NCBI RefSeq assembly: GCF_051014685.1
Contig: NW_027479022.1
Location: forward strand, 186,001-250,000
DNA length: 64,000 bases
Direction of reading: 5' to 3'
Source of the DNA: Ptiloglossa arizonensis
Taxonomy: Eukaryota > Arthropoda > Insecta > Hymenoptera > Colletidae
The position numbers and the translations under genes are program-made. Positions 29,710 through 46,059 of this stretch are shown piece by piece (position 1 is the first letter of the stretch; each line of letters begins with the position of its first letter). The notes under the pieces were generated by a model. It saw nothing but the letters and a program-made list of their open reading frames with translations. It had not been told where the DNA came from and ran no database searches.

Positions 29710-32100
29710 ACGTTATACGTTATTCATAATACGTTATACGTTATACATTACATGTTATACGTTATACGTTATACGTTATACGTTATACGTTAAACGTTAT
29801 ACGTTATACGTTATACGTCATACGTTATACGTTATTCGTAATACGTTATACGTGATACGTTATACGTTGTACGCTATACGTTATACGTTATACGTTATAC
29901 GTTATAAGTTATACGTTATACGTCATAGGTTATACGTTATACGTTATACGTTATACGTTATACGTTATACGTTATACGTTTTACGTTATACGTTATACGT
30001 TATACGTTATACGGTATACGTTGTACGTTATACGTTATACGTTATACGTTATACGTTATACGTTTTTCGTTAGAAGTTATACGTTATACGTTATACGTTA
30101 TACGTCATAGGTTATACGTTATACGTTATACGTTATACGTTATACGTTATACATTATGCGTTATACGTTTTACGTTATTCGTTATACGTTATACGTTATA
30201 CGATATACGTTATACGTTATACGTTATACGTTATACGTTATACGCGATACGTTATACGTTATACGTTATACGTTATACGTTATACGTTATACGTTATACG
30301 TTATACGTCATACGTTATACGTTATACGTTATACGTTATAAGTTATACGTTATACGTTATACGTTATACGTTATACGTTATACGTTATACGTTATACGTT
30401 ATACGTTATACGTTACGCGTTATACGTTATACGTTATACGTTATACGTTATACGTTATACTTTATACGTTATACGTTATACGTCATAGGTTATACTTTAT
30501 ACGTTATACGATATACGTTATACGTTATACGTTATACGTTATACGTTATACGTTATACGTTATACGTTATACGTTATACGTTATACGTTATACGTTATAC
30601 GTTATACGTTATACGTTATACGTTATACGTTATACGTTATACGTTATACGTTATACGTTATACGTTATACGTTATTCGTAATACGTTAAACGTGATACGT
30701 TATACGTTGTACTTTATACGTTATACGTTATACGTTATTCATAATACGTTATACGTTATACATTACATGTTATACGTTATACGTTATACGTTATACGTTA
30801 TACGTTATACGTTATACGTTATACGTTATACGTTATACGTTATACGTTATACGTTATACGTTATACGTTATACGTTATACGTTATACGTTATACGTTATA
30901 CGTTATACGTTATACGTTATACGTCATACGTTATACGTTATACGTTATACGTTATAAGTTATACGTTATACGTTATACGTTATACGTTATACGTTATACG
31001 TTATACGTTATACGTTATACGTTATTCGTTATACGTTATACGTTATACGTTATACGTTATACTTTATACGTTATACGTTATACGTCATAGGTTATACGTT
31101 ATACGTTATACGTTATACGTTATACGTTATACGTTATACGTTATACGTTATACGTTATACGTTATACGTTATAGGTTATACGTTATACGTTATACGTTTT
31201 ACGTTATACGTTATACGTTATACGTTATACGTTATACGGTATACGTTGTACGTTATACGTCATACGTTATACGTTATACGTTATACGTTTTTCGTTAGAA
31301 GTTATACGTTATACGTTATACGTTATACGTCATAGGTTATACGTTATACGTTATACGTTATACGTTATACGTTATACATTATGCGTTATACGTTAAACGT
31401 TATACGTTATACGTTATACGTCATACGTTATACGTTATTCGTAATACGTTATACGTGATACGTTATACGTTGTACGCTATACGTTATACGTTATACGTTA
31501 TACGTTATAAGTTATACGTTATACGTCATAGGTTATACGTTATACGTTATACGTTATACGTTATACGTTATACGTGATACGTTATACATTATACGTTATA
31601 CGTTATACGGTATACGTTGTACGTTATACGTTATACGTTATACGTTATACGTTATACGTTTTTCGTTAGAAGTTATACGTTATACGTTATACGTTATACG
31701 TCATAGGTTATACGTTATACGTTATACGTTATACGTTATACATTATGCGTTATACGTTAAACGTTATACGTTATACGTTATACGTCATACGTTATACGTT
31801 ATTCGTAATACGTTATACATGATACGTTATACGTTGTACGCTATACGTTATACGTTATACGTTATACGTTATACGTTATACGTTATACGTTATACGTTAT
31901 ACGGTATACGTTGTACGTTATACGTTATACGTTATACGTTATACGTTATACGTTATACGTTATACGTTATACGTTATACGTTATACGTTATACGTTATAC
32001 GTTATTCGTAATACGTTAAACGTGATACGTTATACGTTGTACGTTATACGTTATACGTTATACGTTATACGTTAAACGTTATACGTTATACGTTATACGT
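29710..32100 (+). repeat. 2.4-kb higher-order repeat, copy 2
   Basis: This is the tandem partner of the preceding block, three units shorter, with the same marker order (GCGATACG near 30,243; GAAGTTA units near 30,070, 31,295 and 31,665). A private TACGCGT-type change (TTACGCG) is seen near 30,415. Confidence 0.85.
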
Positions 32101-32662
32101 CATACGTTATACGTTATTCGTAATACGTTATACTTTATACGTTATACGTTGTACGCTATACGTTATACGTTATACGTTATACGTTATACGTCATAGGTTA
32201 TACGTTATATGTTATACGTTATACGTTATACGTTATACGTCATACGTTATACGTTATACGTTATACGTTATACGTTATACGTCATACGTTATACGTTATA
32301 CGTTATACGTTATACTTTATACGTTATACGTTATACGTTATACGTTATACGTTATACGTTATACGTTATACGTTATACGTTATACTTTATACGTTATACG
32401 TTATACGTTATACGTCATACGTTATACGTTATACGTTATACGTTATACGTTATACGTTGTACGTTATACGTTATACGTTATACGTTATACGTTATACGTT
32501 ATACGTTATACGTTATACGTTATACGTTATACGTTATACGTTATACGTTATACGTTATACGTTATACGTTATACGTTATACGTTATACGTTATACGTTAT
32601 ACGTTATACGTTGTACGTTATACGTTATACGTTATACGTTATACGTTGTACGTTATACGTTA

Positions 32663-32767
32663 TAAGATGTACGTTATACGATATACGTTATACGTTATTC
32701 GTTATACGTACTTCGTTACACGTTATACGTTATACGTTATACGCTATACGTTTTACGATATTCGATA
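32663..32767 (+). repeat. B cassette, copy 3
   Basis: Same unit order as at 21631, 11,032 bp downstream. Confidence 0.88.
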
Positions 32768-35700
32768 TACGTTATACGTTATACGTTATACGTTATACGT
32801 TATACGTTATACTTTATACGTTATACGTTATACGTCATTGGTTATACGTTATACGTTATACGTTATACGTTATACGTTATACGTCATACGTTATACGTTA
32901 TACGTTATACGTTATACGTTATACGTTATACGTTATACTTTATACGTTATACGTTATACGTTATACGTTATACGTTATACGTTATACGTTATACGTTATA
33001 CGTTATACTTTATACGTTATACGTTATACGTTATACGTTATACGTTATACGTTATACGTTATACGTTATACGTTATACGTTGTACGTTATACGTTATACG
33101 TTATACGTTATACGTTATACGTTATACGTTATACGTCATAGGTTATACGTTATACGTTATACGTTATGCGTTATACGTTATACGTTATACGTTATACGTT
33201 ATACGTTATACGTTATGCGTTATACGTTATACGTTATTAGTTATACGTTATACGGTATACGTTATACGTTGTACGTTACATGTTATACGTTATACGTTAT
33301 ACGTTATACGATATACGTTATACGTTATACGTTATACGTTATACGTTATAGGTTGTACGTTATACGCTACACGTTACATGTTATACGTTATACATTATAC
33401 GTTATACGTTATACGTTATACGTTATACGTTATACGTTATACGTTATACGTTATACGTTATACGTTATACGTTATACGTTATACGTCATAGGTTATACGT
33501 TATATGTTATACGTTATACGTTATACGTTATACGTCATACGTTATACGTTATACGTTATACGTTATACGTTATACGTCATACGTTATACGTTATACGTTA
33601 TACGTTATAAGTTATACGTTATACGTTATACGTTATACGTTATACGTTATACGTTATACGTTATACGTTATACGTTATACGTTATACTTTATACGTTATA
33701 CGTTATACGTTATACGTTATACGTTATACGTTATACGTTATACGTTATACGTTATACTTTATACGTTATACGTTATACGTTATACGTTATACGTTATACG
33801 TTATACGTTATACGTTATACGTTATACGTTATACGTTGTACGTTATACGTTATACGTTATACGTTATACGTTACACATTATACGTTATACGTTATACGTT
33901 ATACATTACATGTTATACGTTATACGTTATACGTTATACGTTATACTTTATACGTTATACGTTATACGTTATACGTTATACGTTATACGTTATACGTTAT
34001 ACGTTATACGTTATACGTTATACGTTATACGTTATACGTTATACGTTATACGTTGTAAGTTATACGTTATACGTTATACGTTATACGTTACACATTATAC
34101 GTTATACGTTATACGTTATACATTACATGTTATACGTTATACGTTATACGTTATACGTTATACGTTATACGTTATACGTTATACGTTATACGTTATACGT
34201 TATACGTTATACGTTATACGTTATACGTTATACGTTATACATTACATGTTATACGTTATACGTTATACGTTATACGTTATACGTTATACGTTATACGTTA
34301 TACGTTATACGTCATACGTTATACGTTATACGTTATACGTTATACGTTATACGTTATACGTTATACGTTATACGTTATACGTTATACGTTATACGTTATA
34401 CGTTATACGTTATGCGTTTTACGTTATTCGTTATATGTTATACGTTATACGATATGCGTTATACGTTATACTTTATACGTTATACGATATACGTTATACG
34501 TTATACGTTATACGTTATACGTTATACGCTATACGTTATACGTTATACGTTATACGTTATACGTTATACGTTATACGTTATACGTTATACGTTATACGTT
34601 ATACGTTATTCGTAATACGTTAAACGTGATACGTTATACGTTGTACTTTATACGTTATACGTTATACGTTATTCATAATACGTTATACGTTATACACTAC
34701 ATGTTATACGTTATACGTTATACGTTATACGTTATACGTTATACGTTAAACGTTATACGTTATACGTTATACGTCATACGTTATACGTTATTCGTAATAC
34801 GTTATACGTGATACGTTATACGTTGTACGCTATACGTTATACGTTATACGTTATACGTTATAAGTTATACGTTATACGTCATAGGTTATACGTTATACGT
34901 TATACGTTATACGTTATACGTTATACGTTATACGTTATACGTTATACGTTATACGTTATACGTTATACGGTATACGTTGTACGTTATACGTTATACGTTA
35001 TACGTTATACGTTATACGTTTTTCGTTAGAAGTTATACGTTATACGTTATACGTTATACGTCATAGGTTATACGTTATACGTTATACGTTATACGTTATA
35101 CATTATGCGTTATACGTTTTACGTTATTCGTTATACGTTATACGTTATACGATATACGTTATACGTTATACGTTATACGTTATACGTTATACGCGATACG
35201 TTATACGTTATACGTTATACGTTATACGTTATACGTTATACGTTATACGTTATACGTCATACGTTATACGTTATACGTTATACGTTATAAGTTATACGTT
35301 ATACGTTATACGTTATACGTTATACGTTATACGTTATACGTTATACGTTATACGTTATACGTTATACGTTATACGTTATACGTTATACGTTATACGTTAT
35401 ACTTTATACGTTATACGTTATACGTCATAGGTTATACTTTATACGTTATACGATATACGTTATACGTTATACGTTATACGTTATACGTTATACGTTATAC
35501 GTTATACGTTATACGTTATACGTTATACGTTATACGTTATACGTTATACGTTATACGTAATACGTTATACGTTATACGTTATACGTTATACGTTATACGT
35601 TATACGTTATTCGTAATACGTTAAACGTGATACGTTATACGTTGTACTTTATACGTTATACGTTATACGTTATTCATAATACGTTATACGTTATACATTA

Positions 35701-37534
35701 CATGTTATACGTTATACGTTATACGTTATACGTTATACGTTATACGTTATACGTTAAACGTTATACGTTATACGTTATACGTCATACGTTATACGTTATT
35801 CGTAATACGTTATACGTGATACGTTATACGTTGTACGCTATACGTTATACGTTATACGTTATACGTTATAAGTTATACGTTATACGTCATAGGTTATACG
35901 TTATACGTTATACGTTATACGTTATACGTTATACGTTATACGTTATACGTTATACGTTATACATTACATGTTATACGTTATACGTTATACGTTATACGTT
36001 ATACGTTATACGTTATACGTTATACGTTATACGTTATACGTTATACGTTATACGTTATACGTTATACGTTATACGTTATACGTTATACTTTATACGTTAT
36101 ACGTTATACGTTATACGTTATACGTTATACGTTATACGTTATACGTTATACGTTATACGTTATACGTTATACGTTATACGTTATACGTTATACGTTATAC
36201 GTTATACGTTATACGTTATACGTTATACTTTATACGTTATACGTTATACGTTATACGTTATACGTTATACGTTATACGTTATACGTTATACGTTATACGT
36301 TATACTTTATACGTTATACGTTATACGTTATACGTTATACGTTATACGTTATACGTTATACGTTATACGTTATACGTTGTACGTTATACGTTATACGTTA
36401 TACGTTATACGTTACACATTATACGTTATACGTTATACGTTATACATTACATGTTATACGTTATACGTTATACGTTATACGTTATACGTTATACGTTATA
36501 CGTTATACGTTATACGTTATACGTTATACGTTATACGTTATACGTTATACGTTATACGTTATACGTTATACATTACATGTTATACGTTATACGTTATACG
36601 TTATACGTTATACGTTATACGTTATACGTTATACGTTATACGTTATACGTTATACGTTATACGTTATACGTTATACGTTATACGTTATACGTTATACGTT
36701 ATACGTTATACGTTATACGTTATACGTTATACGTTATACGTTATACGTTATACGTTATACGTTACACGTTATACGTCATAGGTTATACGTTATACGTTAT
36801 ACGTTATACGTTATACGTTATACGTTATACGTTATACGTTATACGTTATACGTCATAGGTTATACGTTATACGTTATACGTTATGCGTTATACGTTATAC
36901 GTTATACGTTATACGTTATACGTTATACGTTATGCGTTACACGTTATACGTTATTAGTTATACGTTATACGGTATACGTTATACGTTGTACGTTACATGT
37001 TATACGTTATACGTTATACGTTATACGATATACGTTATACGTTATACGTTATACGTTATACGTTATAGGTTGTACGTTATACGCTACACGTTACATGTTA
37101 TACGTTATACATTATACGTTATACGTTATACGTTATACGTTATACGTTATACGTTATACGTTATACGTTATACGTTATACGTTATACGTTATACGTTATA
37201 CGTCATAGGTTATACGTTATATGTTATACGTTATACGTTATACGTTATACGTCATACGTTATACGTTATACGTTATACGTTATACGTAATACGTCATACG
37301 TTATACGTTATACGTTATACGTTATAAGTTATACGTTATACGTTATACGTTATACGTTATACGTTATACGTTATACGTTATACGTTATACGTTATACTTT
37401 ATACGTTATACGTTATACGTTATACGTTATACGTTATACGTTATACGTTATACGTTATACGTTATACTTTATACGTTATACGTTATACGTTATACGTTAT
37501 ACGTTATACGTTATACGTTGTACGTTATACGTTA

Positions 37535-37639
37535 TAAGATGTACGTTATACGATATACGTTATACGTTATTCGTTATACGTACTTCGTTACACGTTATAC
37601 GTTATACGTTATACGCTATACGTTTTACGATATTCGATA
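37535..37639 (+). repeat. B cassette, copy 4
   Basis: Same unit order; related to the next copy by 6,601 bp. Confidence 0.88.
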
Positions 37640-40600
37640 TACGTTATACGTTATACGTTATACGTTATACGTTATACGTTATACTTTATACGTTATACGT
37701 TATACGTCATAGGTTATACGTTATACGTTACACGTTATTCGTAATACGTTAAACGTGATACGTTATACGTTGTACTTTATACGTTATACGTTATACGTTA
37801 TTCATAATACGTTATACGTTATACATTACATGTTATACGTTATACGTTATACGTTATACGTTATACGTTAAACGTTATACGTTATACGTTATACGTCATA
37901 CGTTATACGTTATTCGTAATACGTTATACGTGATACGTTATACGTTGTACGCTATACGTTATACGTTATACGTTATACGTTATAAGTTATACGTTATACG
38001 TCATAGGTTATACGTTATACGTTATACGTTATACGTTATACGTTGTACGTTATACGTTATACGTTATACGTTATACGTTATACGGTATACGTTGTACGTT
38101 ATACGTTATACGTTATACGTTATACGTTATACGTTTTTCGTTAGAAGTTATACGTTGTACGTTATACGTTATACGTTATACGTTATACTTTATACGTTAT
38201 ACGTTATACGTTATACGTTATACGTTATACGTTATACGTTATACGTTATACGTTATACGTTATACTTTATACGTTATACGTTATACGTTATACGTTATAC
38301 GTTATACGTTATACGTTATACGTTATACGTTATACGTTGTACGTTATACGTTATACGTTATACGTTATACGTTACACATTATACGTTATACGTTATACGT
38401 TATACATTACATGTTATACGTTATACGTTATACGTTATACGTTATACGTTATACGTTATACGTTATACGTTATACGTTATACGTTATACGTTATACGTTA
38501 TACGTTATACGTTATACATTACATGTTATACGTTATACGTTATACGTTATACGTTATACGTTATACGTTATACGTTATACGTTGTAAGTTATACGTTATA
38601 CGTTATACGTTATACGTTACACATTATACGTTATACGTTATACGTTATACATTACATGTTATACGTTATACGTTATACGTTATACGTTATACGTTATACG
38701 TTATACGTTATACGTTATACGTTATACGTTATACGTTATACGTTATACGTTATACGTTATACATTACATGTTATACGTTATACGTTATACGTTATACGTT
38801 ATACGTTATACGTTATACGTTATACGTTATACGTCATACGTTATACGTTATACGTTATACGTTATACGTTATACGTTATACGTTATACGTTATACGTTAT
38901 ACGTTATACGTTATACGTTATACGTTATACGTTATGCGTTTTACGTTATTCGTTATATGTTATACGTTATACGATATGCGTTATACGTTATACTTTATAC
39001 GTTATACGATATACGTTATACGTTATACGTTATACGTTATACGTTATACGCTATACGTTATACGTTATACGTTATACGTTATACGTTATACGTTATACGT
39101 TATACGTTATACGTTATACGTTATACGTTATTCGTAATACGTTAAACGTGATACGTTATACGTTGTACTTTATACGTTATACGTTATACGTTATTCATAA
39201 TACGTTATACGTTATACACTACATGTTATACGTTATACGTTATACGTTATACGTTATACGTTATACGTTAAACGTTATACGTTATACGTTATACGTCATA
39301 CGTTATACGTTATTCGTAATACGTTATACGTGATACGTTATACGTTGTACGCTATACGTTATACGTTATACGTTATACGTTATAAGTTATACGTTATACG
39401 TCATAGGTTATACGTTATACGTTATACGTTATACGTTATACGTTATACGTTATACGTTATACGTTATACGTTATACGTTATACGTTATACGGTATACGTT
39501 GTACGTTATACGTTATACGTTATACGTTATACGTTATACGTTTTTCGTTAGAAGTTATACGTTATACGTTATACGTTATACGTCATAGGTTATACGTTAT
39601 ACGTTATACGTTATACGTTATACATTATGCGTTATACGTTTTACGTTATTCGTTATACGTTATACGTTATACGATATACGTTATACGTTATACGTTATAC
39701 GTTATACGTTATACGCGATACGTTATACGTTATACGTTATACGTTATACGTTATACGTTATACGTTATACGTTATACGTCATACGTTATACGTTATACGT
39801 TATACGTTATAAGTTATACGTTATACGTTATACGTTATACGTTATACGTTATACGTTATACGTTATACGTTATACGATATACGTTATACGTTATACGTTA
39901 TACGTTATACGTTATACGTTATACGTTATACTTTATACGTTATACGTTATACGTCATAGGTTATACTTTATACGTTATACGATATACGTTATACGTTATA
40001 CGTTATACGTTATACGTTATACGTTATACTTTATACGTTATACGTTATACGTTATACGTTATACGTTATACGTTATACGTTATACGTTATACGTTATACG
40101 TTATACGTTATACGTTATACGTTATACGTTATTCGTAATACGTTAAACGTGATACGTTATACGTTGTACTTTATACGTTATACGTTATACGTTATTCATA
40201 ATACGTTATACGTTATACATTACATGTTATACGTTATACGTTATACGTTATACGTTATACGTTAAACGTTATACGTTATACGTTATACGTCATACGTTAT
40301 ACGTTATTCGTAATACGTTATGCGTGATACGTTATACGTTGTACGCTATACGTTATACGTTATACGTTATACGTTATAAGTTATACGTTATACGTCATAG
40401 GTTATACGTTATACGTTATACGTTATACGTTATACGTTATACGTTATACGTTATACGTTATACGTTATACGTTATACGGTATACGTTGTACGTTATACGT
40501 TATACGTTATACGTTATACGTTATACGTTTTTCGTTAGAAGTTATACGTTATACGTTATACGTTATGCGTCATAGGTTATACGTTATACGTTATACGTTA

Positions 40601-40740
40601 TACGTTATACATTATGCGTTATACGTTTTACGTTATTCGTTATACGTTATACGTTATACGATATACGTTATACGTTATACGTTATACGTTATACGTTATA
40701 CGCGATACGTTATACGTTATACGTTATACGTTATACGTTA

Positions 40741-40860
40741 TACGTTATACGTTATACGTTATACGTTATACGTTATACGGTATACGTTGTACGTTATATG
40801 TCATACGTTATACGTTATACGTTATACGTTTTTCGTTAGAAGTTATACGTTATACGTTAT
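40741..40860 (+). repeat. Replaced tract within the 7,245-bp pair
   Basis: Copy 1 here has TACGGTA TACGTTG, then TATGTCA, then TACGTTT TTCGTTA GAAGTTA. The matching place in copy 2 (about 47,986-48,105) has a plain run with TACGTCA and TAAGTTA, as in the older relative near 39,780. The copy-1 version is the same as the series 301 bp downstream (GG of TACGGTA at 40779 and 41080). Tract length is unchanged, as expected for conversion from a neighbouring block. Confidence 0.75.
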
Positions 40861-43800
40861 ACGTTATTCGTTATACGTTATACGTTATACGTTATACGTT
40901 ATACTTTATACGTTATACGTTATACGTCATAGGTTATACGTTATACGTTATACGTTATACGTTATACGTTATACGTTATACGTTATACGTTATACGTTAT
41001 ACGTTATACGTTATAGGTTATACGTTATACGTTATACGTTTTACGTTATACGTTATACGTTATACGTTATACGTTATACGGTATACGTTGTACGTTATAT
41101 GTCATACGTTATACGTTATACGTTATACGTTTTTCGTTAGAAGTTATACGTTATACGTTATACGTTATACGTCATAGGTTATACGTTATACGTTATACGT
41201 TATACGTTATACGTTATACATTATGCGTTATACGTTAAACGTTATACGTTATACGTTATACGTCATACGTTATACGTTATTCGTAATACGTTATACGTGA
41301 TACGTTATACGTTGTACGCTATACGTTATACGTTATACGTTATACGTTATAAGTTATACGTTATACGTCATAGGTTATACGTTATACGTTATACGTTATA
41401 CGTTATACGTTATACGTGATACGTTATACATTATACGTTATACGTTATACGGTATACGTTGTACGTTATACGTTATACGTTATACGTTATACGTTATACG
41501 TTTTTCGTTAGAAGTTATACGTTATACGTTATACGTTATACGTCATAGGTTATACGTTATACGTTATACGTTATACGTTATACATTATGCGTTATACGTT
41601 AAACGTTATACGTTATACGTTATACGTCATACGTTATACGTTATTCGTAATACGTTATACGTGATACGTTATACGTTGTACGCTATACGTTATACGTTAT
41701 ACGTTATACGTTATACGTTATACGTTATACGTTATACGTTATACGGTATACGTTGTACGTTATACGTTATACGTTATACGTTATACGTTATACGTTAAAC
41801 GTTATACGTTATACGTTATACGTAATACGTTATACGTTATTCGTAATACGTTATACGTGATACGTTATACGTTGTACGCTATACGTTATACGTTATACGT
41901 TATACGTTATAAGTTATACGTTATACGTCATAGGTTATACGTTATACGTTATACGTTATACGTTATACGTTATACGTTATACGTTATACGTTATACGTTA
42001 TACGTTATACGTTATAGGTTATACGTTATACGTTATACGTTTTACGTTATACGTTATACGTTATACGTTATACGTTATACGGTATACGTTGTACGTTATA
42101 TGTCATACGTTATACGTTATACGTTATACGTTTTTCGTTAGAAGTTATACGTTATACGTTATACGTTATACGTCATAGGTTATACGTTATACGTTATACG
42201 TTATACGTTATACGTTATACATTATGCGTTATACGTTAAACGTTATACGTTATACGTTATACGTCATACGTTATACGTTATTCGTAATACGTTATACGTG
42301 ATACGTTATACGTTGTACGCTATACGTTATACGTTATACGTTATACGTTATAAGTTATACGTTATACGTCATAGGTTATACGTTATACGTTATACGTTAT
42401 ACGTTATACGTTATACGTTATACGTTTTTCGTTAGAAGTTATACGTTATACGTTATACGTTATACGTCATAGGTTATACGTTATACGTTATACGTTATAC
42501 GTTATACGTTATACATTATGCGTTATACGTTAAACGTTATACGTTATACGTTATACGTCATACGTTATACGTTATTCGTAATACGTTATACGTGATACGT
42601 TATACGTTGTACGCTATACGTTATACGTTATACGTTATACGTTATAAGTTATACGTTATACGTTATACGTTATACGTTATACGTTATACTTTATACGTTA
42701 TACGTTATACGTTATACGTTATACGTTATACGTTATACGTTATACGTTATACGTTATACGTTATACGTTATACGTTATACGTTATACGTTATACGTTATA
42801 CGTTATACGTTATACTTTATACGTTATACGTTATACGTTATACGTTATACGTTATACGTTATACGTTATACGTTATACGTTATACGTTATACTTTATACG
42901 TTATACGTTATACGTTACACGTTATACGTTATACGTTATACGTTATACGTTATACGTTATACGTTGTACGTTATACGTTATACGTTATACGTTATACGTT
43001 ACACATTATACGTTATACGTTATACGTTATACATTACATGTTATACGTTATACGTTATACGTTATACGTTATACGTTATACGTTATACGTTATACGTTAT
43101 ACGTTATACGTTATACGTTATACGTTATACGTTATACGTTATACGTTATACATTACATGTTATACGTTATACGTTATACGTTATACGTTATACGTTATAC
43201 GTTATACGTTATACGTTATACGTTATACGTTATACGTTATACGTTATACGTTATACGTTATACGTTATACTTTATACGTTATACGTTATACGTTATACGT
43301 TATACGTTATACGTTATACGTTATACGTTATACGTTATACGTTATACGTTATACGTTACACGTTATACGTCATAGGTTATACGTTATACGTTATACGTTA
43401 TACGTTATACGTTATACGTTATACGTTATACGTTATACGTTATACGTCATAGGTTATACGTTATACGTTATACGTTATGCGTTATACGTTATACGTTATA
43501 CGTTATACGTTATACGTTATACGTTATGCGTTACACGTTATACGTTATTAGTTATACGTTATACGGTATACGTTATACGTTGTACGTTACATGTTATACG
43601 TTATACGTTATACGTTATACGATATACGTTATACGTTATACGTTATACGTTATACGTTATAGGTTGTACGTTATACGCTACACGTTACATGTTATACGTT
43701 ATACATTATACGTTATACGTTATACGTTATACGTTATACGTTATACGTTATACGTTATACGTTATACGTTATACGTTATACGTTATACGTTATACGTCAT

Positions 43801-44135
43801 AGGTTATACGTTATATGTTATACGTTATACGTTATACGTTATACGTCATACGTTATACGTTATACGTTATACGTTATACGTAATACGTCATACGTTATAC
43901 GTTATACGTTATACGTTATAAGTTATACGTTATACGTTATACGTTATACGTTATACGTTATACGTTATACGTTATACGTTATACGTTATACGTTATACTT
44001 TATACGTTATACGTTATACGTTATACGTTATACGTTATACGTTATACGTTATACGTTATACGTTATACTTTATACGTTATACGTTATACGTTATACGTTA
44101 TACGTTATACGTTATACGTTGTACGTTATACGTTA

Positions 44136-44240
44136 TAAGATGTACGTTATACGATATACGTTATACGTTATTCGTTATACGTACTTCGTTACACGTTATA
44201 CGTTATACGTTATACGCTATACGTTTTACGATATTCGATA
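44136..44240 (+). repeat. B cassette, copy 5
   Basis: Same unit order; lies in copy 1 of the 7,245-bp pair. Confidence 0.88.
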
Positions 44241-46059
44241 TACGTTATACGTTATACGTTATACGTTATACGTTATACGTTATACTTTATACGTTATACG
44301 TTATACGTCATAGGTTATACGTTATACGTTATACGTTATTCGTAATACGTTAAACGTGATACGTTATACGTTGTACTTTATACGTTATACGTTATACGAT
44401 ATTCATAATACGTTATACGTTATACATTACATGTTATACGTTATACGTTATACGTTATACGTTATACGTTAAACGTTATACGTTATACGTTATACGTCAT
44501 ACGTTATACGTTATTCGTAATACGTTATACGTGATACGTTATACGTTGTACGCTATACGTTATACGTTATACGTTATACGTTATAAGTTATACGTTATAC
44601 GTCATAGGTTATACGTTATACGTTATACGTTATACGTTATACGTTGTACGTTATACGTTATACGTTATACGTTATACGTTATACGGTATACGTTGTACGT
44701 TATACGTTATACGTTATACGTTATACGTTATACGTTTTTCGTTAGAAGTTATACGTTGTACGTTATACGTTATACGTTATACGTTATACTTTATACGTTA
44801 TACGTTATACGTTATACGTTATACGTTATACGTTATACGTTATACGTTATACGTTATACGTTATACTTTATACGTTATACGTTATACGTTATACGTTATA
44901 CGTTATACGTTATACGTTATACGTTATACGTTATACGTTGTACGTTATACGTTATACGTTATACGTTATACGTTACACATTATACGTTATACGTTATACG
45001 TTATACATTACATGTTATACGTTATACGTTATACGTTATACGTTATACGTTATACGTTATACGTTATACGTTATACGTTATACGTTATACGTTATACGTT
45101 ATACGTTATACATTACATGTTATACGTTATACGTTATACGTTATACGTTATACGTTATACGTTATACGTTATACGTTATACGTTATACGTTATACGTTAT
45201 ACGTTATACGTTATACGTTATACTTTATACGTTATACGTTATACGTTATACGTTATACGTTATACGTTATACGTTATACGTTATACGTTATACGTTATAC
45301 GTTATACGTTACACGTTATACGTCATAGGTTATACGTTATACGTTATACGTTATACGTTATACGTTATACGTTATACGTTATACGTTATACGTCATAGGT
45401 TATACGTTATACGTTATACGTTATGCGTTATACGTTATACATTATACGTTATACGTTATACGTTATACGTTATGCGTTATACGTTATACGTTATTAGTTA
45501 TACGTTATACGGTATACGTTATACGTTGTACGTTACATGTTATACGTTATACGTTATACGTTATACGATATACGTTATACGTTATACGTTATACGTTATA
45601 CGTTATAGGTTGTACGTTATACGCTACACGTTACATGTTATACGTTATACATTATACGTTATACGTTATACGTTATACGTTATACGTTATACGTTATACG
45701 TTATACGTTATACGTTATACGTTATACGTTATACGTTATACGTCATAGGTTATACGTTATATGTTATACGTTATACGTTATACGTTATACGTCATACGTT
45801 ATACGTTATACGTTATACGTTATACGTAATACGTCATACGTTATACGTTATACGTTATACGTTATAAGTTATACGTTATACGTTATACGTTATACGTTAT
45901 ACGTTATACGTTATACGTTATACGTTATACGTTATACTTTATACGTTATACGTTATACGTTATACGTTATACGTTATACGTTATACGTTATACGTTATAC
46001 GTTATACTTTATACGTTATACGTTATACGTTATACGTTATACGTTATACGTTATACGTT

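Larger units (their letters stand above)
32101..38814 (+). repeat. Mosaic block copied from regions at 21 kb and 25.7-28.3 kb
   Basis: There is no gene here. About 32.2-33.1 kb repeats 21.0-22.1 kb, with the offset falling from 11,200 to 11,032 bp (a loss of 24 units). About 33.2-35.7 kb repeats 25.7-28.3 kb at offsets between 7,350 and 7,532 bp, including the C cassette (25834 to 33366) and the TATGTTA/TACGATA group near 27,070 and 34,434. About 35.9-38.8 kb adds further C (37083) and B (37535) cassettes. All offsets are multiples of 7. Confidence 0.75.
38815..46059 (+). repeat. 7,245-bp higher-order repeat, copy 1
   Basis: Every marker checked recurs exactly 7,245 bp (1,035 units) downstream with no unit gained or lost: GTCATACG at 38833 and 46078, C cassettes at 43677/50922 and 45623/52868, the B cassette at 44136/51381, and TACATTA at 45441/52686. 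Copy-private changes seen are few: G at 40322 (A at 47567), and a replaced stretch at about 40,741-40,860. The left limit lies between 38,775 and 38,830, because TACATTA CATGTTA at 38,761 has no partner. Confidence 0.92.
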
